Origin: JACQFK01 sp964604905
GTDB lineage: Bacteria > Planctomycetota > MHYJ01 > JACPRB01
Reading direction: 5' to 3'
DNA length: 64,000 nucleotides
NCBI GenBank assembly: GCA_964604905.1
Contig: CAZSCC010000566.1
Span: 1-64,000, forward strand
Shown here: positions 24,555 to 32,915 of the stretch, piece after piece
Layout: every line of letters starts with the position of its first letter
Position numbering within the stretch: the stretch's first letter is position 1
Notes under the pieces: generated by a model
The model's input: the letters and a program-made list of their open reading frames with translations, nothing else
Told to the model about the DNA's origin: nothing
Database searches by the model: none
Program-made: the position numbers and the translations under genes

Positions 24555-26558
24555 ATGGCGATGCTGATCGCGGCGCTCCTGGGGTTCGTCTCTCAGTCGG
24601 ACTGGGGGAAGCACCCGGAGAACCAGTGGGTGAAACAGAGCCCGCGCGAGGGCGCCCCGGCGCCCAGGCTGGGATGGGAGGGCAGCGGCGCCTACGATCC
24701 CCTCCACCGCACGTGGATCCACCATGCGGGGCACGACGGCATCCCGCAGGGATTCGTCCTCTTCACGTTCAGCCTCGATTCGGGCGCCTGGCAGCAGCGC
24801 TTCCCGGCGAACTCGCCTCCGGGCGTGTGCTGCGTGGACGGGGCGAACGTCTTCGACCCCGCGGCCGGGCGGTTCGTCCGGTTCCCGGGCGGGAGTCTGG
24901 GCCACGGCTACCAGTGGAGCCGCGGCGTGCGGCTCAAGGAGTCGCCCGTCTGGCTCTACGACCCGTCGGCGAACCGCTGGACCAATATGCGGCCACCGCC
25001 CTACGCCGAGCCCGAACGGCGCCAGGCGACCGGCGGACTCTGTCCCGGAGCGGCCTCCGCGGAGAACCTCGAGCTCTCGATCTCCTTCGGCGGGACGGGC
25101 TCCGCCGGGGCGAAGAACAACCTCCACGCCTACGACGCGTGGACCAACACGCTCCACCTCCCGAAACCGGCGAATTCCCCGGACGCGCGGGACGGGATGG
25201 GACTCGCCTACGACCCCGGGAACGACGTCCTCGTGATGTTCGGGAGCCAGTACTTGAGCGACGAGAAGACCTGGCTCTACCGCTTCAAGACGAACGCCTG
25301 GGAGTCGCACGACCTGTCGCCCCGCCCGCCCGGAAAGAAGACGGGCACCTACTCGACGATCCCGAAGATGGCGTACGACTCGGCGAACCGGGTCCTCCTC
25401 TGCATCGCATGGCTGGGCGAGAAGGGCGGCCACGAGACGTGGACGTTCGATGCGGCCAAGCTGCAGTGGGCGAAGATGGATCCGAAGGCGGACGTCGCGC
25501 CTTCGAAGAGCCGCGCGCGGAATCTCGCCTACTCGCGCGACCACAATGTCTTTATCCTCGAGACCACCGCCGTGAGCGGCGGGCCGGAGGTCTGGACCTA
25601 CCGAACCCGGAATGCGCCGGCGCCCGTCGCGACGTTGTCGGGCCTCGAGGTCGTCACGGAGAAGGAGAAGGCGGTCCTGGCCTGGAGGGGCGCGGCCGAA
25701 GCGGAGATCCTCCGCGCCGAGCCGGCCGATCCGTGGGCGCTGGACTTTAAGAAGCTCGGGGCGGCGAAGGGCGGGCGGTACGAGGACGCCGGCCTCGTGG
25801 GCGGGAAGGCGTATGTCTATCTCGTCCGGAGCGGCGGCGCGGTTCTGCGAGGCCGCGCGCAGCCGCGCGTCCCCGAGCCACCCACGGTCTCGGTCGTCAC
25901 GGCCGACCGGGTGGAGGTCCGCTGGAGCGCGCATCCGGCGAAAGACGTCGCCGGCTACAACGTCTACCGCGGCATCGCCGCTGTCAAGACGGTCATGAAG
26001 GGGCAGCCGGCGCCCTGGAAGGACAACGACCCCGAGTACGCCGGGCCGCAGGTGGTCCGCATCGTCGACGTCACCAGGATCGAGAAGCTGAATGGCGCGC
26101 CGCTCGCGGGGACGGCGTTCGAGGACCGGATCGACCTTTCGAAGAAGGGGCCGGAATCGGAAGACTACGCGTGGGCGGTATACGCCTACATCGTCCGTGC
26201 GGTGAACCGTCTGGGGACCGAGAGCGGCCCGTCGCCCTATGCGCTTACGATCCCCTCGGAGCCGCCGGGCCTGCTGTGCCGCGAGAAGGGGACGACGGCG
26301 GAGCTCCGCTGGGGCGCGAGCCCCGAGAAGGGGATCCGCGGGTATCACGTCTACAAGCTGGAAGGCGGCGTCTTCGGGATCAAGCGGGTGACGGAGACGC
26401 CGGTCGCCGCGACGACGTTCACCCACGAGGCGGGGAAGGGCGCGACCCGCTACTGGGTGGTCGCGGTCGACGCGCTCGGCCAGGAGGGCCAACCGTCGTC
26501 GCCCGCCTGGTTCGGCCAGTCGTACAAGGGCTTCTTCGAGGGCGAGTGGCACCCCTGA
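24555..26558 (+). CDS. Exported propeller protein with fibronectin type III-like repeats
   Basis: A 667-residue protein from ATG 24555, which has a strong AGGAGGG at 24542-24548; an upstream ATG at 24501 lacks one. The signal segment is MAMLIAALLGFVSQ. The N-terminal 350 residues are a Kelch-like propeller (SPVWLYDPSANRWTNM, NNLHAYDAWTNTLHL, KTWLYRFKTNAWESH, HETWTFDAAKLQWAKM) related to the protein at 15699. The C-terminal part has two or three FN3-like units with the Y-N-V-Y/Y-H-V-Y signature (VEVRWSAHPAKDVAGYNVY, AELRWGASPEKGIRGYHVY). Such units are common in secreted glycan-active proteins. The propeller's ligand is unknown. Confidence 0.8.
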   Translation: MAMLIAALLGFVSQSDWGKHPENQWVKQSPREGAPAPRLGWEGSGAYDPLHRTWIHHAGHDGIPQGFVLFTFSLDSGAWQQRFPANSPPGVCCVDGANVFDPAAGRFVRFPGGSLGHGYQWSRGVRLKESPVWLYDPSANRWTNMRPPPYAEPERRQATGGLCPGAASAENLELSISFGGTGSAGAKNNLHAYDAWTNTLHLPKPANSPDARDGMGLAYDPGNDVLVMFGSQYLSDEKTWLYRFKTNAWESHDLSPRPPGKKTGTYSTIPKMAYDSANRVLLCIAWLGEKGGHETWTFDAAKLQWAKMDPKADVAPSKSRARNLAYSRDHNVFILETTAVSGGPEVWTYRTRNAPAPVATLSGLEVVTEKEKAVLAWRGAAEAEILRAEPADPWALDFKKLGAAKGGRYEDAGLVGGKAYVYLVRSGGAVLRGRAQPRVPEPPTVSVVTADRVEVRWSAHPAKDVAGYNVYRGIAAVKTVMKGQPAPWKDNDPEYAGPQVVRIVDVTRIEKLNGAPLAGTAFEDRIDLSKKGPESEDYAWAVYAYIVRAVNRLGTESGPSPYALTIPSEPPGLLCREKGTTAELRWGASPEKGIRGYHVYKLEGGVFGIKRVTETPVAATTFTHEAGKGATRYWVVAVDALGQEGQPSSPAWFGQSYKGFFEGEWHP

Positions 26559-26587
26559 GCGGTGTACAGCCCTGAGCGGTGTATAGT
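26554..26587 (+). repeat. Tandem 17-bp duplication around the stop codon
   Basis: CCCTGAGCGGTGTACAG (26554-26570) is repeated as CCCTGAGCGGTGTATAG (26571-26587) with one substitution. The first copy carries the TGA stop of the propeller gene; the second carries TATAGT (26582-26587 region), a good -10 element for the downstream deacetylase gene. Confidence 0.7.
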
Positions 26588-26604
26588 CAGGAGAGGACCG
26601 ACCC

Positions 26605-27294
26605 ATGCCCACGCTCCTGGCCATCGGCGCCCACTACGACGACAGTGTCTTCGGGCTCGGCGGGACCCTGCTCCGTGCCGTCCGGAAGAACTACCGCACC
26701 GTGGTCCTCTCGCTCATCGGCGACTACACGAACTGGAAGCCGGTGCGGGGGCGCGAGGCGCAGCTTCTGGCACGGTCGGTCGAGCTCGCGAAGGCGCGCG
26801 GGGTGGAGATGAGGTTCCTCGAGTTCTCCGAGATGAAGTTCGACGTGACGGTCGAGGCCAAGCGCGCGGTCGCGAAGGCCGTGGCGGAGATCCAGCCCGA
26901 CGTCGCCCTCATGCTCTGGCCCGACGATCGCCACGCCGACCACGCGGTCGCCTCCGCGCTGTCCAAGGTGGCGCTCCAGCACGGCGACCGCCTGCTCGAG
27001 CCGGACGCGGGGTACCGTCCCGCGAAGGCGATCTACTGGTACGACAACGGCCCGGGCCACACGATCGGCTATGAGCCCGACACCTACATGGACGTCTCGG
27101 ACGTGTGGGGCGAGGCGAGCGACTGGCTGGGCGAGCTGATGGCGGCGCTGCGGAACGAGGCGTACGACCGCGCGAAGCCCGACGGCGCCCGGTCGGCGAA
27201 GGAGGCGCTTTCCCGGTATCGGGGTTCGGCCTGCGGCGTCCGCTACGCCGAGGCGCTGAAGTCCTTCCGTCCGCGCCCGCAGGACATCCTGTAG
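26605..27294 (+). CDS. PIG-L/LmbE-type N-acetylsugar deacetylase
   Basis: A 229-residue zinc-dependent deacetylase-family protein. The first metal motif is AIGAHYDDSVFG (AHxDD), where relatives usually have AHPDD; the second is WPDDRHADH near residues 110-118. The family removes acetyl groups from N-acetylglucosamine-type substrates, including bacillithiol/mycothiol precursors and polysaccharides; the substrate here is not determined. No signal peptide is present. Start ATG 26605 has AGGAGAGG 12-19 bases upstream. It is 19 bases from the convergent end of gnd. Confidence 0.87.
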   Translation: MPTLLAIGAHYDDSVFGLGGTLLRAVRKNYRTVVLSLIGDYTNWKPVRGREAQLLARSVELAKARGVEMRFLEFSEMKFDVTVEAKRAVAKAVAEIQPDVALMLWPDDRHADHAVASALSKVALQHGDRLLEPDAGYRPAKAIYWYDNGPGHTIGYEPDTYMDVSDVWGEASDWLGELMAALRNEAYDRAKPDGARSAKEALSRYRGSACGVRYAEALKSFRPRPQDIL

Positions 27295-27313
27295 GGCGGC
27301 GGGATCCGCTGGC

Positions 27314-28732
27314 CTACGTTCCCCACTCCGTGTGGAACGGCCCCTGCCCGGGTTTGTCCACGCGCTCGTAGGTGTGCGCGCCGAAGTAGTCGCGCTGCGC
27401 CTGCGTGAGGTTGAGCGGCAGCCTCTCGGCCCGCACGCTGTCGTAGTAGGCGAGGCTGGCCGACATCGCGAGCACCGGGATCCCCATCGACTGGGCCGTC
27501 TGCACCACGTGGCGCCAGCGCGGCTGCGCCTCCGTCACCCACGCCTTGAAGTGGTCGTCGAGCAGCAGGTTCGGCAGGCCCGGGTTCTTCCGGAACGCGG
27601 TCTTGATGAGGTCCAGGAACTGCGCGCGGATGATGCAGCCGCCCTTCCAGATGCGGGCGATCTCGCCGAGCTCGAGCCCCCATTTGTACTCGTCGCTCGC
27701 AACCTTCATCATCAGCAGCCCCTGCGCGTAGGAGCAGATCTTGGAGGCGTAGAGCGCGTCCTGGACCGCGTCGATCAGCGACTGGGGATCTCCCGCGTAC
27801 TTCGTCGGCTTCGGGCCCGAGAGGACCTTGCTCGCCGCCACGCGCTCGGTCTTGTAGGCCGAGAGGATGCGCCCCTCGACCGCGGCGTTCACGGTCGGGA
27901 TCGCGACGCCCAGGTCGAGCGCGATCTGGCTCATCCACTTGCCGGTCCCCTTCTGTCCGGCCTTGTCGAGGACCAGGTCGACCAGCCACTTCCCGGTCTC
28001 GGCGTCCTTCTTCCGGAGCACCTTGCCGGTGATCTCGATCAGGAAGCTGGAGAGGAGGCCCTTGTTCCACTCCTCGAAGATCTCGGCCAGCCTCGGGGCG
28101 TCCAGCCCCAGCGCCTGCCGGAGCACGTCGTAGCTCTCGGCGATCAGCTGCATGTCGCCGTACTCGATCCCGTTGTGGATCATCTTGACGAAGTGCCCGG
28201 CGCCGTCGGGGCCGATGTAGGTGACGCACGGGCCGTCGTCGACCTTGGCGGCGATCTTCTCCCAGACGGGGCGGATCTTCTCGTACGCCTCCTTCGGGCC
28301 ACCGGGCATGAGCGACGGGCCCCAGAGCGCGCCCTCCTCGCCGCCCGAGACACCCGAGCCGACGAAGTGGAGCCCCTTCGCCCGGATCGCCGCGTCGCGG
28401 CGGCGGGTGTCGGCGAAGTGGGAGTTGCCGCCGTCGATCAGGATGTCGCCGGGCTCGAGGAGCGGGGCGAGCTGGGCGATCATGTCGTCGACCGGCGCGC
28501 CGGCCTTGACCATGAGAATGATGCGGCGCGGCCGCTCGAGGGAGGCGACCAGTTCCTGGACGGTCTTCGCCCCGGTGAAGCGGAGCCCCTTGGCCCGGCC
28601 GGCCAGGAGCGCCTCGGTGCGCTCACCGGTCCGGTTGTAGACCGTGATGGGGAAGCCGTTGCGCTCGATGTTGAGCGCCAGGTTCTCGCCCATGACGGCG
28701 AGGCCGACGAGCCCGATCTGCGATTTCGTCAT
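27314..28732 (-). CDS. gnd: 6-phosphogluconate dehydrogenase, decarboxylating
   Basis: Oxidises 6-phosphogluconate to ribulose 5-phosphate with CO2 release in the oxidative pentose phosphate pathway. The 472-residue length is that of the long (homodimeric) form. Visible motifs are the N-terminal nucleotide-binding GLVGLAVMGENLALN, ILIDGGNSHFADT, the FVGSGVSGGEEGALWGPS loop, and the catalytic KMIHNGIEYGDMQ segment near residues 183-195, all intact. It is the last gene of a minus-strand set SDR - KDG kinase - gnd; an 82-base gap with a 19-bp inverted repeat separates it from the kinase gene, so it may also be transcribed alone. Confidence 0.96.
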   Translation of the reverse strand: MTKSQIGLVGLAVMGENLALNIERNGFPITVYNRTGERTEALLAGRAKGLRFTGAKTVQELVASLERPRRIILMVKAGAPVDDMIAQLAPLLEPGDILIDGGNSHFADTRRRDAAIRAKGLHFVGSGVSGGEEGALWGPSLMPGGPKEAYEKIRPVWEKIAAKVDDGPCVTYIGPDGAGHFVKMIHNGIEYGDMQLIAESYDVLRQALGLDAPRLAEIFEEWNKGLLSSFLIEITGKVLRKKDAETGKWLVDLVLDKAGQKGTGKWMSQIALDLGVAIPTVNAAVEGRILSAYKTERVAASKVLSGPKPTKYAGDPQSLIDAVQDALYASKICSYAQGLLMMKVASDEYKWGLELGEIARIWKGGCIIRAQFLDLIKTAFRKNPGLPNLLLDDHFKAWVTEAQPRWRHVVQTAQSMGIPVLAMSASLAYYDSVRAERLPLNLTQAQRDYFGAHTYERVDKPGQGPFHTEWGT

Positions 28733-28750
28733 AGAGAGGACCTTAAAGAG

Positions 28751-28808
28751 GCCGCAGAGGCGCAGAGAATTCTCTCGATAGATTCAAGCTTCTCTGCGCC
28801 TCTGCGGC
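28751..28808. repeat. 19-bp perfect inverted repeat of a dispersed CTCTGCG-type family
   Basis: GCCGCAGAGGCGCAGAGAA (28751-28769) and its exact reverse complement (28790-28808) flank a 20-base spacer. The right arm lies 6 bases beyond the stop codon of the kinase gene. A related single-arm sequence sits at 54168-54192, in the same position relative to another minus-strand stop codon. It can act as a terminator hairpin between kinase and gnd and looks like a REP-type intergenic repeat. Confidence 0.75.
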
Positions 28809-28814
28809 TGTTTT

Positions 28815-29891
28815 CTACCTCTTGATCCGCGCGCTCCCGCCCTTCCGGACGTGCTCGATCTCGTCCAGCGTCACCATCGAGGTGTCGCCGCGGGTCGACT
28901 GCGCGAGCGCCCCGTGCGCCGCGCCGTATTCCACCGCTTCCTGCGCTCCCTTCCCGGAGAGCAGGCCGTAGATGACGCCGCCGGCGAAGCCGTCGCCGCC
29001 GCCCACCCGGTCCTCGATCTCCAGGTTCTCGTACTTCCGGCTCTCGTAGAACCGGCCTTCGCACCAGAAGATGGCGCTCCAGTGGTTGACGAGGCCGCTC
29101 ACCACCTCGCGGAGCGTCGTCCCGACGGCCTGCACCTGCGGATGGGCCTTCACCACCTGCTCGACCATCCGCTTGTAGCCGTCGACTTCCAGGCCCTTGA
29201 AGTCCTCCTTCACGCCCTCGATCTTCATGCCGAGGACCTTGATGAAGTCCTCCTCGTTGCCGATCAGGACCTGGATGTGGGGGAGGAGCTTCTGCGTCGC
29301 CGCGCTGGCCTCCTTCGCGCTCCAGAGCTTGGAGCGGAAGTTGAGGTCGTAGCTCGTGACCACGTCTGCCTCGCGGGCGGCCTTGAGCGCCTCGAGCGCC
29401 ACCTCGGCGCACGAAGTCGAGAGAGCCGAGAAGATGCCCCCCGTGTGGAACCAGCGGACCCCCTTCGCGAAGACCTTCTTCCAGTCGACCTCGCCCGGCT
29501 TCAAGTGCGACGCGGCCGAGTGGCCGCGGTCGTACATCGTGACCGAGCCGCGCACGCCGGTCCCGACCTCGGTCCAGTTGAGGCCCACGCGGTCGGTCCG
29601 CCCGACGCCGTCGTAGGGGACCCAGACGACGTCCGAGATGTCGAGGCCGCCGCCCCGCGCGTGGTTGCGGATCATCGAGGCGACATAGTTGTCGGGGAGG
29701 CGCGAGACCCAGCCCGCGCGCAGCCCCATGCGCGCCACCGCGTAGGCGACGTTGTATTCTCCGCCGCCCACCCACGCCTCGAAGAGCGGGGCGAACTCGA
29801 TCCGCTGGCGCCCCTCGGGGGAGAGACGGACCATGCATTCGCCGAGCGAAAGCATGTCGAGCGTCGCTTCTTTAGCGTCCTTGATCTTCAT
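28815..29891 (-). CDS. kdgK: PfkB-family sugar kinase, probably 2-dehydro-3-deoxygluconate kinase
   Basis: A 358-residue ribokinase/PfkB-family kinase. The N-terminal substrate region reads LSLGECMVRLSP with the GGGEYNVAYAVARMGLRAGWVSRLPDN segment, and the C-terminal signature is DRVGGGDGFAGGVIYGLL with the catalytic Asp (GGGD) near residue 303. The early sequence and overall length match 2-keto-3-deoxygluconate kinases. Phosphorylating KDG feeds it to the Entner-Doudoroff aldolase. Linkage to an SDR resembling uronate/gluconate dehydrogenases and to gnd fits hexuronate or gluconate use. The specific substrate is inferred, since close PfkB relatives act on other sugars. Confidence 0.8.
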   Translation of the reverse strand: MKIKDAKEATLDMLSLGECMVRLSPEGRQRIEFAPLFEAWVGGGEYNVAYAVARMGLRAGWVSRLPDNYVASMIRNHARGGGLDISDVVWVPYDGVGRTDRVGLNWTEVGTGVRGSVTMYDRGHSAASHLKPGEVDWKKVFAKGVRWFHTGGIFSALSTSCAEVALEALKAAREADVVTSYDLNFRSKLWSAKEASAATQKLLPHIQVLIGNEEDFIKVLGMKIEGVKEDFKGLEVDGYKRMVEQVVKAHPQVQAVGTTLREVVSGLVNHWSAIFWCEGRFYESRKYENLEIEDRVGGGDGFAGGVIYGLLSGKGAQEAVEYGAAHGALAQSTRGDTSMVTLDEIEHVRKGGSARIKR

Positions 29892-29910
29892 GGCCTCTCT
29901 CTTCGTCTGG

Positions 29911-29938
29911 CTTCCAGCTTCCAGTTTCCAGCTTCTTC
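29911..29938 (-). repeat. Four imperfect 7-bp tandem units
   Basis: CTTCCAG, CTTCCAG, TTTCCAG, CTTCTTC in tandem fill most of the 45-base gap between the SDR and kinase genes. On the coding strand this reads as repeated CTGGAAG. Similar simple repeats occur between genes in many bacteria; no function can be assigned. Confidence 0.6.
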
Positions 29939-30722
29939 ATGAAAATTCCATGCAGGAGAACCCGCCGTCCACGGTCAGGTGGCATCCCGTGACGAAGCTG
30001 CCCGCCTTGCGGGCGCAGAGGAAGACGATCGGGCCCATGAGCTCGGAGGCCTCTCCGAACCGGTTCATGGGCGTGTGGGCCATGATCTTCGCGACCCGCT
30101 CGGGCTGCAGGATCTTGCGGTTCTGCTCGGCAGGGAAGAAACCCGGCGAGAGCGCGTTCACGCGGATCCCCTCCGGCGCCCACTCGCGCGCGAGGTTCAT
30201 CGTGAGGTTGAGCACCGCCGCCTTGGTCGCGCTGTACGTGAAGACGCGCGAGAGCGGCCGGATGGCCGACATCGACGAGATGTTGACGATGGTCCCGCCC
30301 TGCTTCTGGTCGATCAGGACCTTCCCGAAGACCTGGCAGCCGAAGACGACCGACTTGTAGTTGGTCTCCAGGATCCGCTGCATCTCCTCGTCGGAGATCT
30401 CGAGGAAGGGGGTGGGGGAGTTGGTCCCCGCGCCGTTCATGGCGATCGTGAGCTTCCCGAACTTCTTGACGGTCTCGGCTGCGACCCGCTCCAGTTCGGC
30501 TTTCTTCGTCACGTCCGCGGCGATGAAGACCGCCTCGCCGCCCGCCCTGCGGATCGCCTCCAGGCGCTTCTCCGCCTTCGCCGCGTCGCGCCCGACGATC
30601 GCCACTTTCGCGCCCGCCTGCGCCATCGCCTGGGCCATCGCACTGCAGAGTTCGCCCGTGCCGCCCGTCACGACGGCCACTTCGCCCGAGAGCGAGAACT
30701 GTTCTTCCAGGAAGGGGTTCAT
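29937..30722 (-). CDS. Short-chain dehydrogenase/reductase, gluconate/uronate type
   Basis: A 261-residue classical SDR. The cofactor motif is VVTGGTGELCSAM (near 17-29, TGGxGx(3)), followed by NGAG near 95, the catalytic Ser in NISSMSA near 148 and the YSATK catalytic pair near 163-167. The sequence, its linkage to KDG kinase and gnd, and the divergent GntR gene suggest reduction of a keto-uronate such as fructuronate or 5-ketogluconate, as for SDR-type D-mannonate oxidoreductases; this is inference. A promoter with TAGAAT ends only 8 bases before the ATG, so the mRNA is probably leaderless. First gene of the SDR-kinase-gnd group. Confidence 0.85.
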   Translation of the reverse strand: MNPFLEEQFSLSGEVAVVTGGTGELCSAMAQAMAQAGAKVAIVGRDAAKAEKRLEAIRRAGGEAVFIAADVTKKAELERVAAETVKKFGKLTIAMNGAGTNSPTPFLEISDEEMQRILETNYKSVVFGCQVFGKVLIDQKQGGTIVNISSMSAIRPLSRVFTYSATKAAVLNLTMNLAREWAPEGIRVNALSPGFFPAEQNRKILQPERVAKIMAHTPMNRFGEASELMGPIVFLCARKAGSFVTGCHLTVDGGFSCMEFS

Positions 30723-30730
30723 GGCCCGGT

Positions 30731-30759
30731 ATTCTAGGAACTGCCGCGCCGCTTGTGTA
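30731..30759 (-). promoter_or_regulatory. Promoter of the SDR gene (leaderless)
   Basis: On the minus strand TACACA (30754-30759), 17-base spacer, TAGAAT (30731-30736); 4/6 and 5/6 matches. The expected transcription start falls at or next to the ATG at 30720-30722, and there is no ribosome binding site. Confidence 0.5.
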
Positions 30760-30799
30760 GAAGTCTCGTGCGCGAATTCGGCCCCTCCCTGTGTATTCC

Positions 30800-30813
30800 A
30801 AGTGTATACACTT
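30800..30813. promoter_or_regulatory. Perfect 14-bp palindrome, candidate GntR operator
   Basis: AAGTGTATACACTT is self-complementary and lies 4-7 bases before the start of the GntR-family gene, in the region shared with the divergent SDR gene. Its TGTATACA core is of the type bound by FadR/UxuR-like GntR proteins. A second GTGTAT half-site lies at 30791-30796. Autoregulation and co-control of the SDR operon are inferred. Confidence 0.6.
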
Positions 30814-30819
30814 TAGGTG

Positions 30820-31500
30820 ATGAGCGAGAGCGTTGCGCGCGGAGGACTGGGGGAGCCCCGGACCCTCATGCCCCGGGGGAGCCGGGAAGGGGAAGTGGAC
30901 CGGGTGCACCGCCTCGTCAAGGGATGGATCCTCCAGGGGCGCGCCCGCCCGGGCGAGTTCCTGGCGGAAGTGGCCCTGGCCCGGCTCTGCCGGACGAGCC
31001 GCACCCCGGTCCGCGAGGCCTGCAACCGCCTGGCCCAGGAGGGCTGGCTCTCCCACATCCGCCACAAGGGGTACCTCGTCCCCCCTCTCTCCGTGCGGGA
31101 GATCGTCGACGTCTACGAGTACCGGAAGCTCCTCGAGGGCTTCACGGCGGAGAAAGCCGCCCGGACGGCCGGGGCAGAGCAGATCGAGGTGCTGAAGGCA
31201 ACCCTCGAGGCCGAGCGGAATCCCCGCTCCACGCAGGGCGAGCTCGTCGCGGCCAACCACCGGTTCCACCTCGGCCTCGCGGAGATCGCGGGGAACCAGC
31301 GGGTCCTGGACCAACTGAAGCATCTCCTTGAGTACGTCGACCGCCTCGACCTCCTGTCGCTGGAGAAGGACCGCGCCGTCGTCCGCCACGACGAGATCGT
31401 CCGGGCGGTCGCGGCGCACAATCCGCGGACGGCGCAGCGGGCCATGCTGGCCCACATTGATTCCGCCCGCGACCGCATGGTGAAGCTCTTCGGGACATAA
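30820..31500 (+). CDS. GntR-family regulator, FadR subfamily (FCD domain)
   Basis: A 226-residue regulator. The N-terminal winged helix (about 22-90) contains GEFLAEVALARLCRTSRTPVREACNRLAQEGWL, the GntR recognition pattern, followed by IRHKGYLVPPLS. The C-terminal all-helical FCD domain (about 95-220) has the metal/effector-binding residues in YEYRKLLEGFTAEKAA, ANHRFHLGLAEIAGN and HDEIVRAVAAHNPRTAQRAMLAHI. Effectors of this group are usually sugar acids or other carboxylates. It is divergent from the SDR-kinase-gnd genes, which it probably controls. The start may be ATG 30820 or GTG 30817; there is no ribosome binding site and a -10-like TATACA at 30805-30810 suggests a leaderless mRNA. Confidence 0.88.
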   Translation: MSESVARGGLGEPRTLMPRGSREGEVDRVHRLVKGWILQGRARPGEFLAEVALARLCRTSRTPVREACNRLAQEGWLSHIRHKGYLVPPLSVREIVDVYEYRKLLEGFTAEKAARTAGAEQIEVLKATLEAERNPRSTQGELVAANHRFHLGLAEIAGNQRVLDQLKHLLEYVDRLDLLSLEKDRAVVRHDEIVRAVAAHNPRTAQRAMLAHIDSARDRMVKLFGT

Positions 31501-31513
31501 TAAGAGAGACCTT

Positions 31514-32896
31514 ATGAAGCGGCGCGAGTTCCTCCGGGCCGGACTCTCCGGGTTCGCGAGCCTCTCGCTCCCGGGGCTCTTCCGTCTGCGCGCGGCGACG
31601 GCCCAGGAGGCGAAGCCCAGGACGGCCGTCATCCTGGTCTGGCTGCGCGGAGGGGCCTCCCACCTCGAGACGTACGACCCCAAGCCCGAGGCGTCGTCCG
31701 AATTCCGCGGCATCTTCGGCCCCCTCTCCACGCGCGTGCCCGGCCTGCGGGTCAGCGAACTGCTCCCGCTCCACGCGAAGATCGCCGACAAGTTCACGCT
31801 GGTCCGCTCGATGTCCCACACCGGCGGAGGCCATCCGGCCGGCTCGCTCCAGATGCTCGGCGGCGATCCCGACCCGCAGGACAAGCAGCGGCCGATCTAT
31901 CCCGACTGGATGACGGTGGCCAACCTGCTGCGCGCCGACCGCGCCCGTCCGCTGCCGAACTACGTCGGCGTGAACCCGGTCTCCACCTACGACGGCTTCG
32001 TCATCGCGGGCTCCGGCTACGTGAGCCCGGCTTACGGCCCCTTCTCCGTGACGGGCGACCCCAGCGACCCCCGCTTCGAGGTCCCCAACATCGGCCTCCG
32101 GGACCCGGCCCAGGCGGAGCGGCTCGGCGAGCGTGTCCGGCTCAGCCGACGGCTCGACGGCCTCGCGCGGGCCGCGGATCACTCGGGGGCGATGAAGACG
32201 ATCGACGACTTCGAGGGGCAGGCGCTCAAGCTCCTGACCAGCCCCTCGGCCCGGGAGGCCTTCGACCTGACGCGCGAGCCGGACCGCGTCCGCGACCGCT
32301 ACGGCCGCCACGCCTGGGGGCAGCAGTGCCTCATGGCCCGCCGGCTCGTCGAAGCCGGCGTGGAGATCGTCACGACGACCTTCGACGGCCCGCTCTGCGG
32401 GCGTGTCGGCAACTGGGACGACCACGCGGTCAACCACCACATCTTCGACGCGATGAAGTTCAGGGCGCCCGTCTTCGACCAGGCCGTCAGCGCCCTGATC
32501 GAGGACGTCACCGCGCGGGGCCTGGACAAGCGGGTGCTCGTGGTCGTCACCGGCGAGTTCGGTCGGACGCCGCGCCTGACCGAGGTGGCCAGCAGCGGCG
32601 GCGGGGTCGCGAGCGGCCCGGTGGGGACGGTCCAGCCCGGCCGCGACCACTGGCCGCGGGCCTTCTCGCAGCTTTGGGCGGGCGGCGGCATCGAGACGGG
32701 CTGCGTGATCGGCGCCACGGACAAGCGGGGCGAGGAGGTGGTCGAGCGGAGGTTCTCGACCGGGGATTTCCTGGCCACGATCTACCGCCATCTGGGCATC
32801 CCGGCGGAGCAGGTGGCGCTCCCCGATTTCTCCGGGCGGCCCACGCCGATCCTCACCCACGGCGCGCCGATCCCGGAGTTGAAGGGACGGTCCTGA
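31514..32896 (+). CDS. DUF1501 protein with twin-arginine signal
   Basis: A 460-residue DUF1501 protein, paralogous to the one at 19267. The N-terminus KRREFLRAGLSGFASLSL is a standard Tat-type signal. Landmarks are LVWLRGGASHLETYDPKP, SMSHTGGGHPAGSLQML, FDGPLCGRVGNWDDHAVNHH, VTGEFGRTPRL, and GRDHWPRAFSQLWAGGG, in the same order as in family members. Unlike the 19267 gene it has no DUF1549/DUF1553 partner; it lies 13 bases after the GntR gene, so the two may be co-transcribed, which would link it to sugar-acid metabolism. The biochemical activity of the family is not established. Confidence 0.88.
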   Translation: MKRREFLRAGLSGFASLSLPGLFRLRAATAQEAKPRTAVILVWLRGGASHLETYDPKPEASSEFRGIFGPLSTRVPGLRVSELLPLHAKIADKFTLVRSMSHTGGGHPAGSLQMLGGDPDPQDKQRPIYPDWMTVANLLRADRARPLPNYVGVNPVSTYDGFVIAGSGYVSPAYGPFSVTGDPSDPRFEVPNIGLRDPAQAERLGERVRLSRRLDGLARAADHSGAMKTIDDFEGQALKLLTSPSAREAFDLTREPDRVRDRYGRHAWGQQCLMARRLVEAGVEIVTTTFDGPLCGRVGNWDDHAVNHHIFDAMKFRAPVFDQAVSALIEDVTARGLDKRVLVVVTGEFGRTPRLTEVASSGGGVASGPVGTVQPGRDHWPRAFSQLWAGGGIETGCVIGATDKRGEEVVERRFSTGDFLATIYRHLGIPAEQVALPDFSGRPTPILTHGAPIPELKGRS

Positions 32897-32915
32897 CGCC
32901 CCAGCCCCCGGCGGC

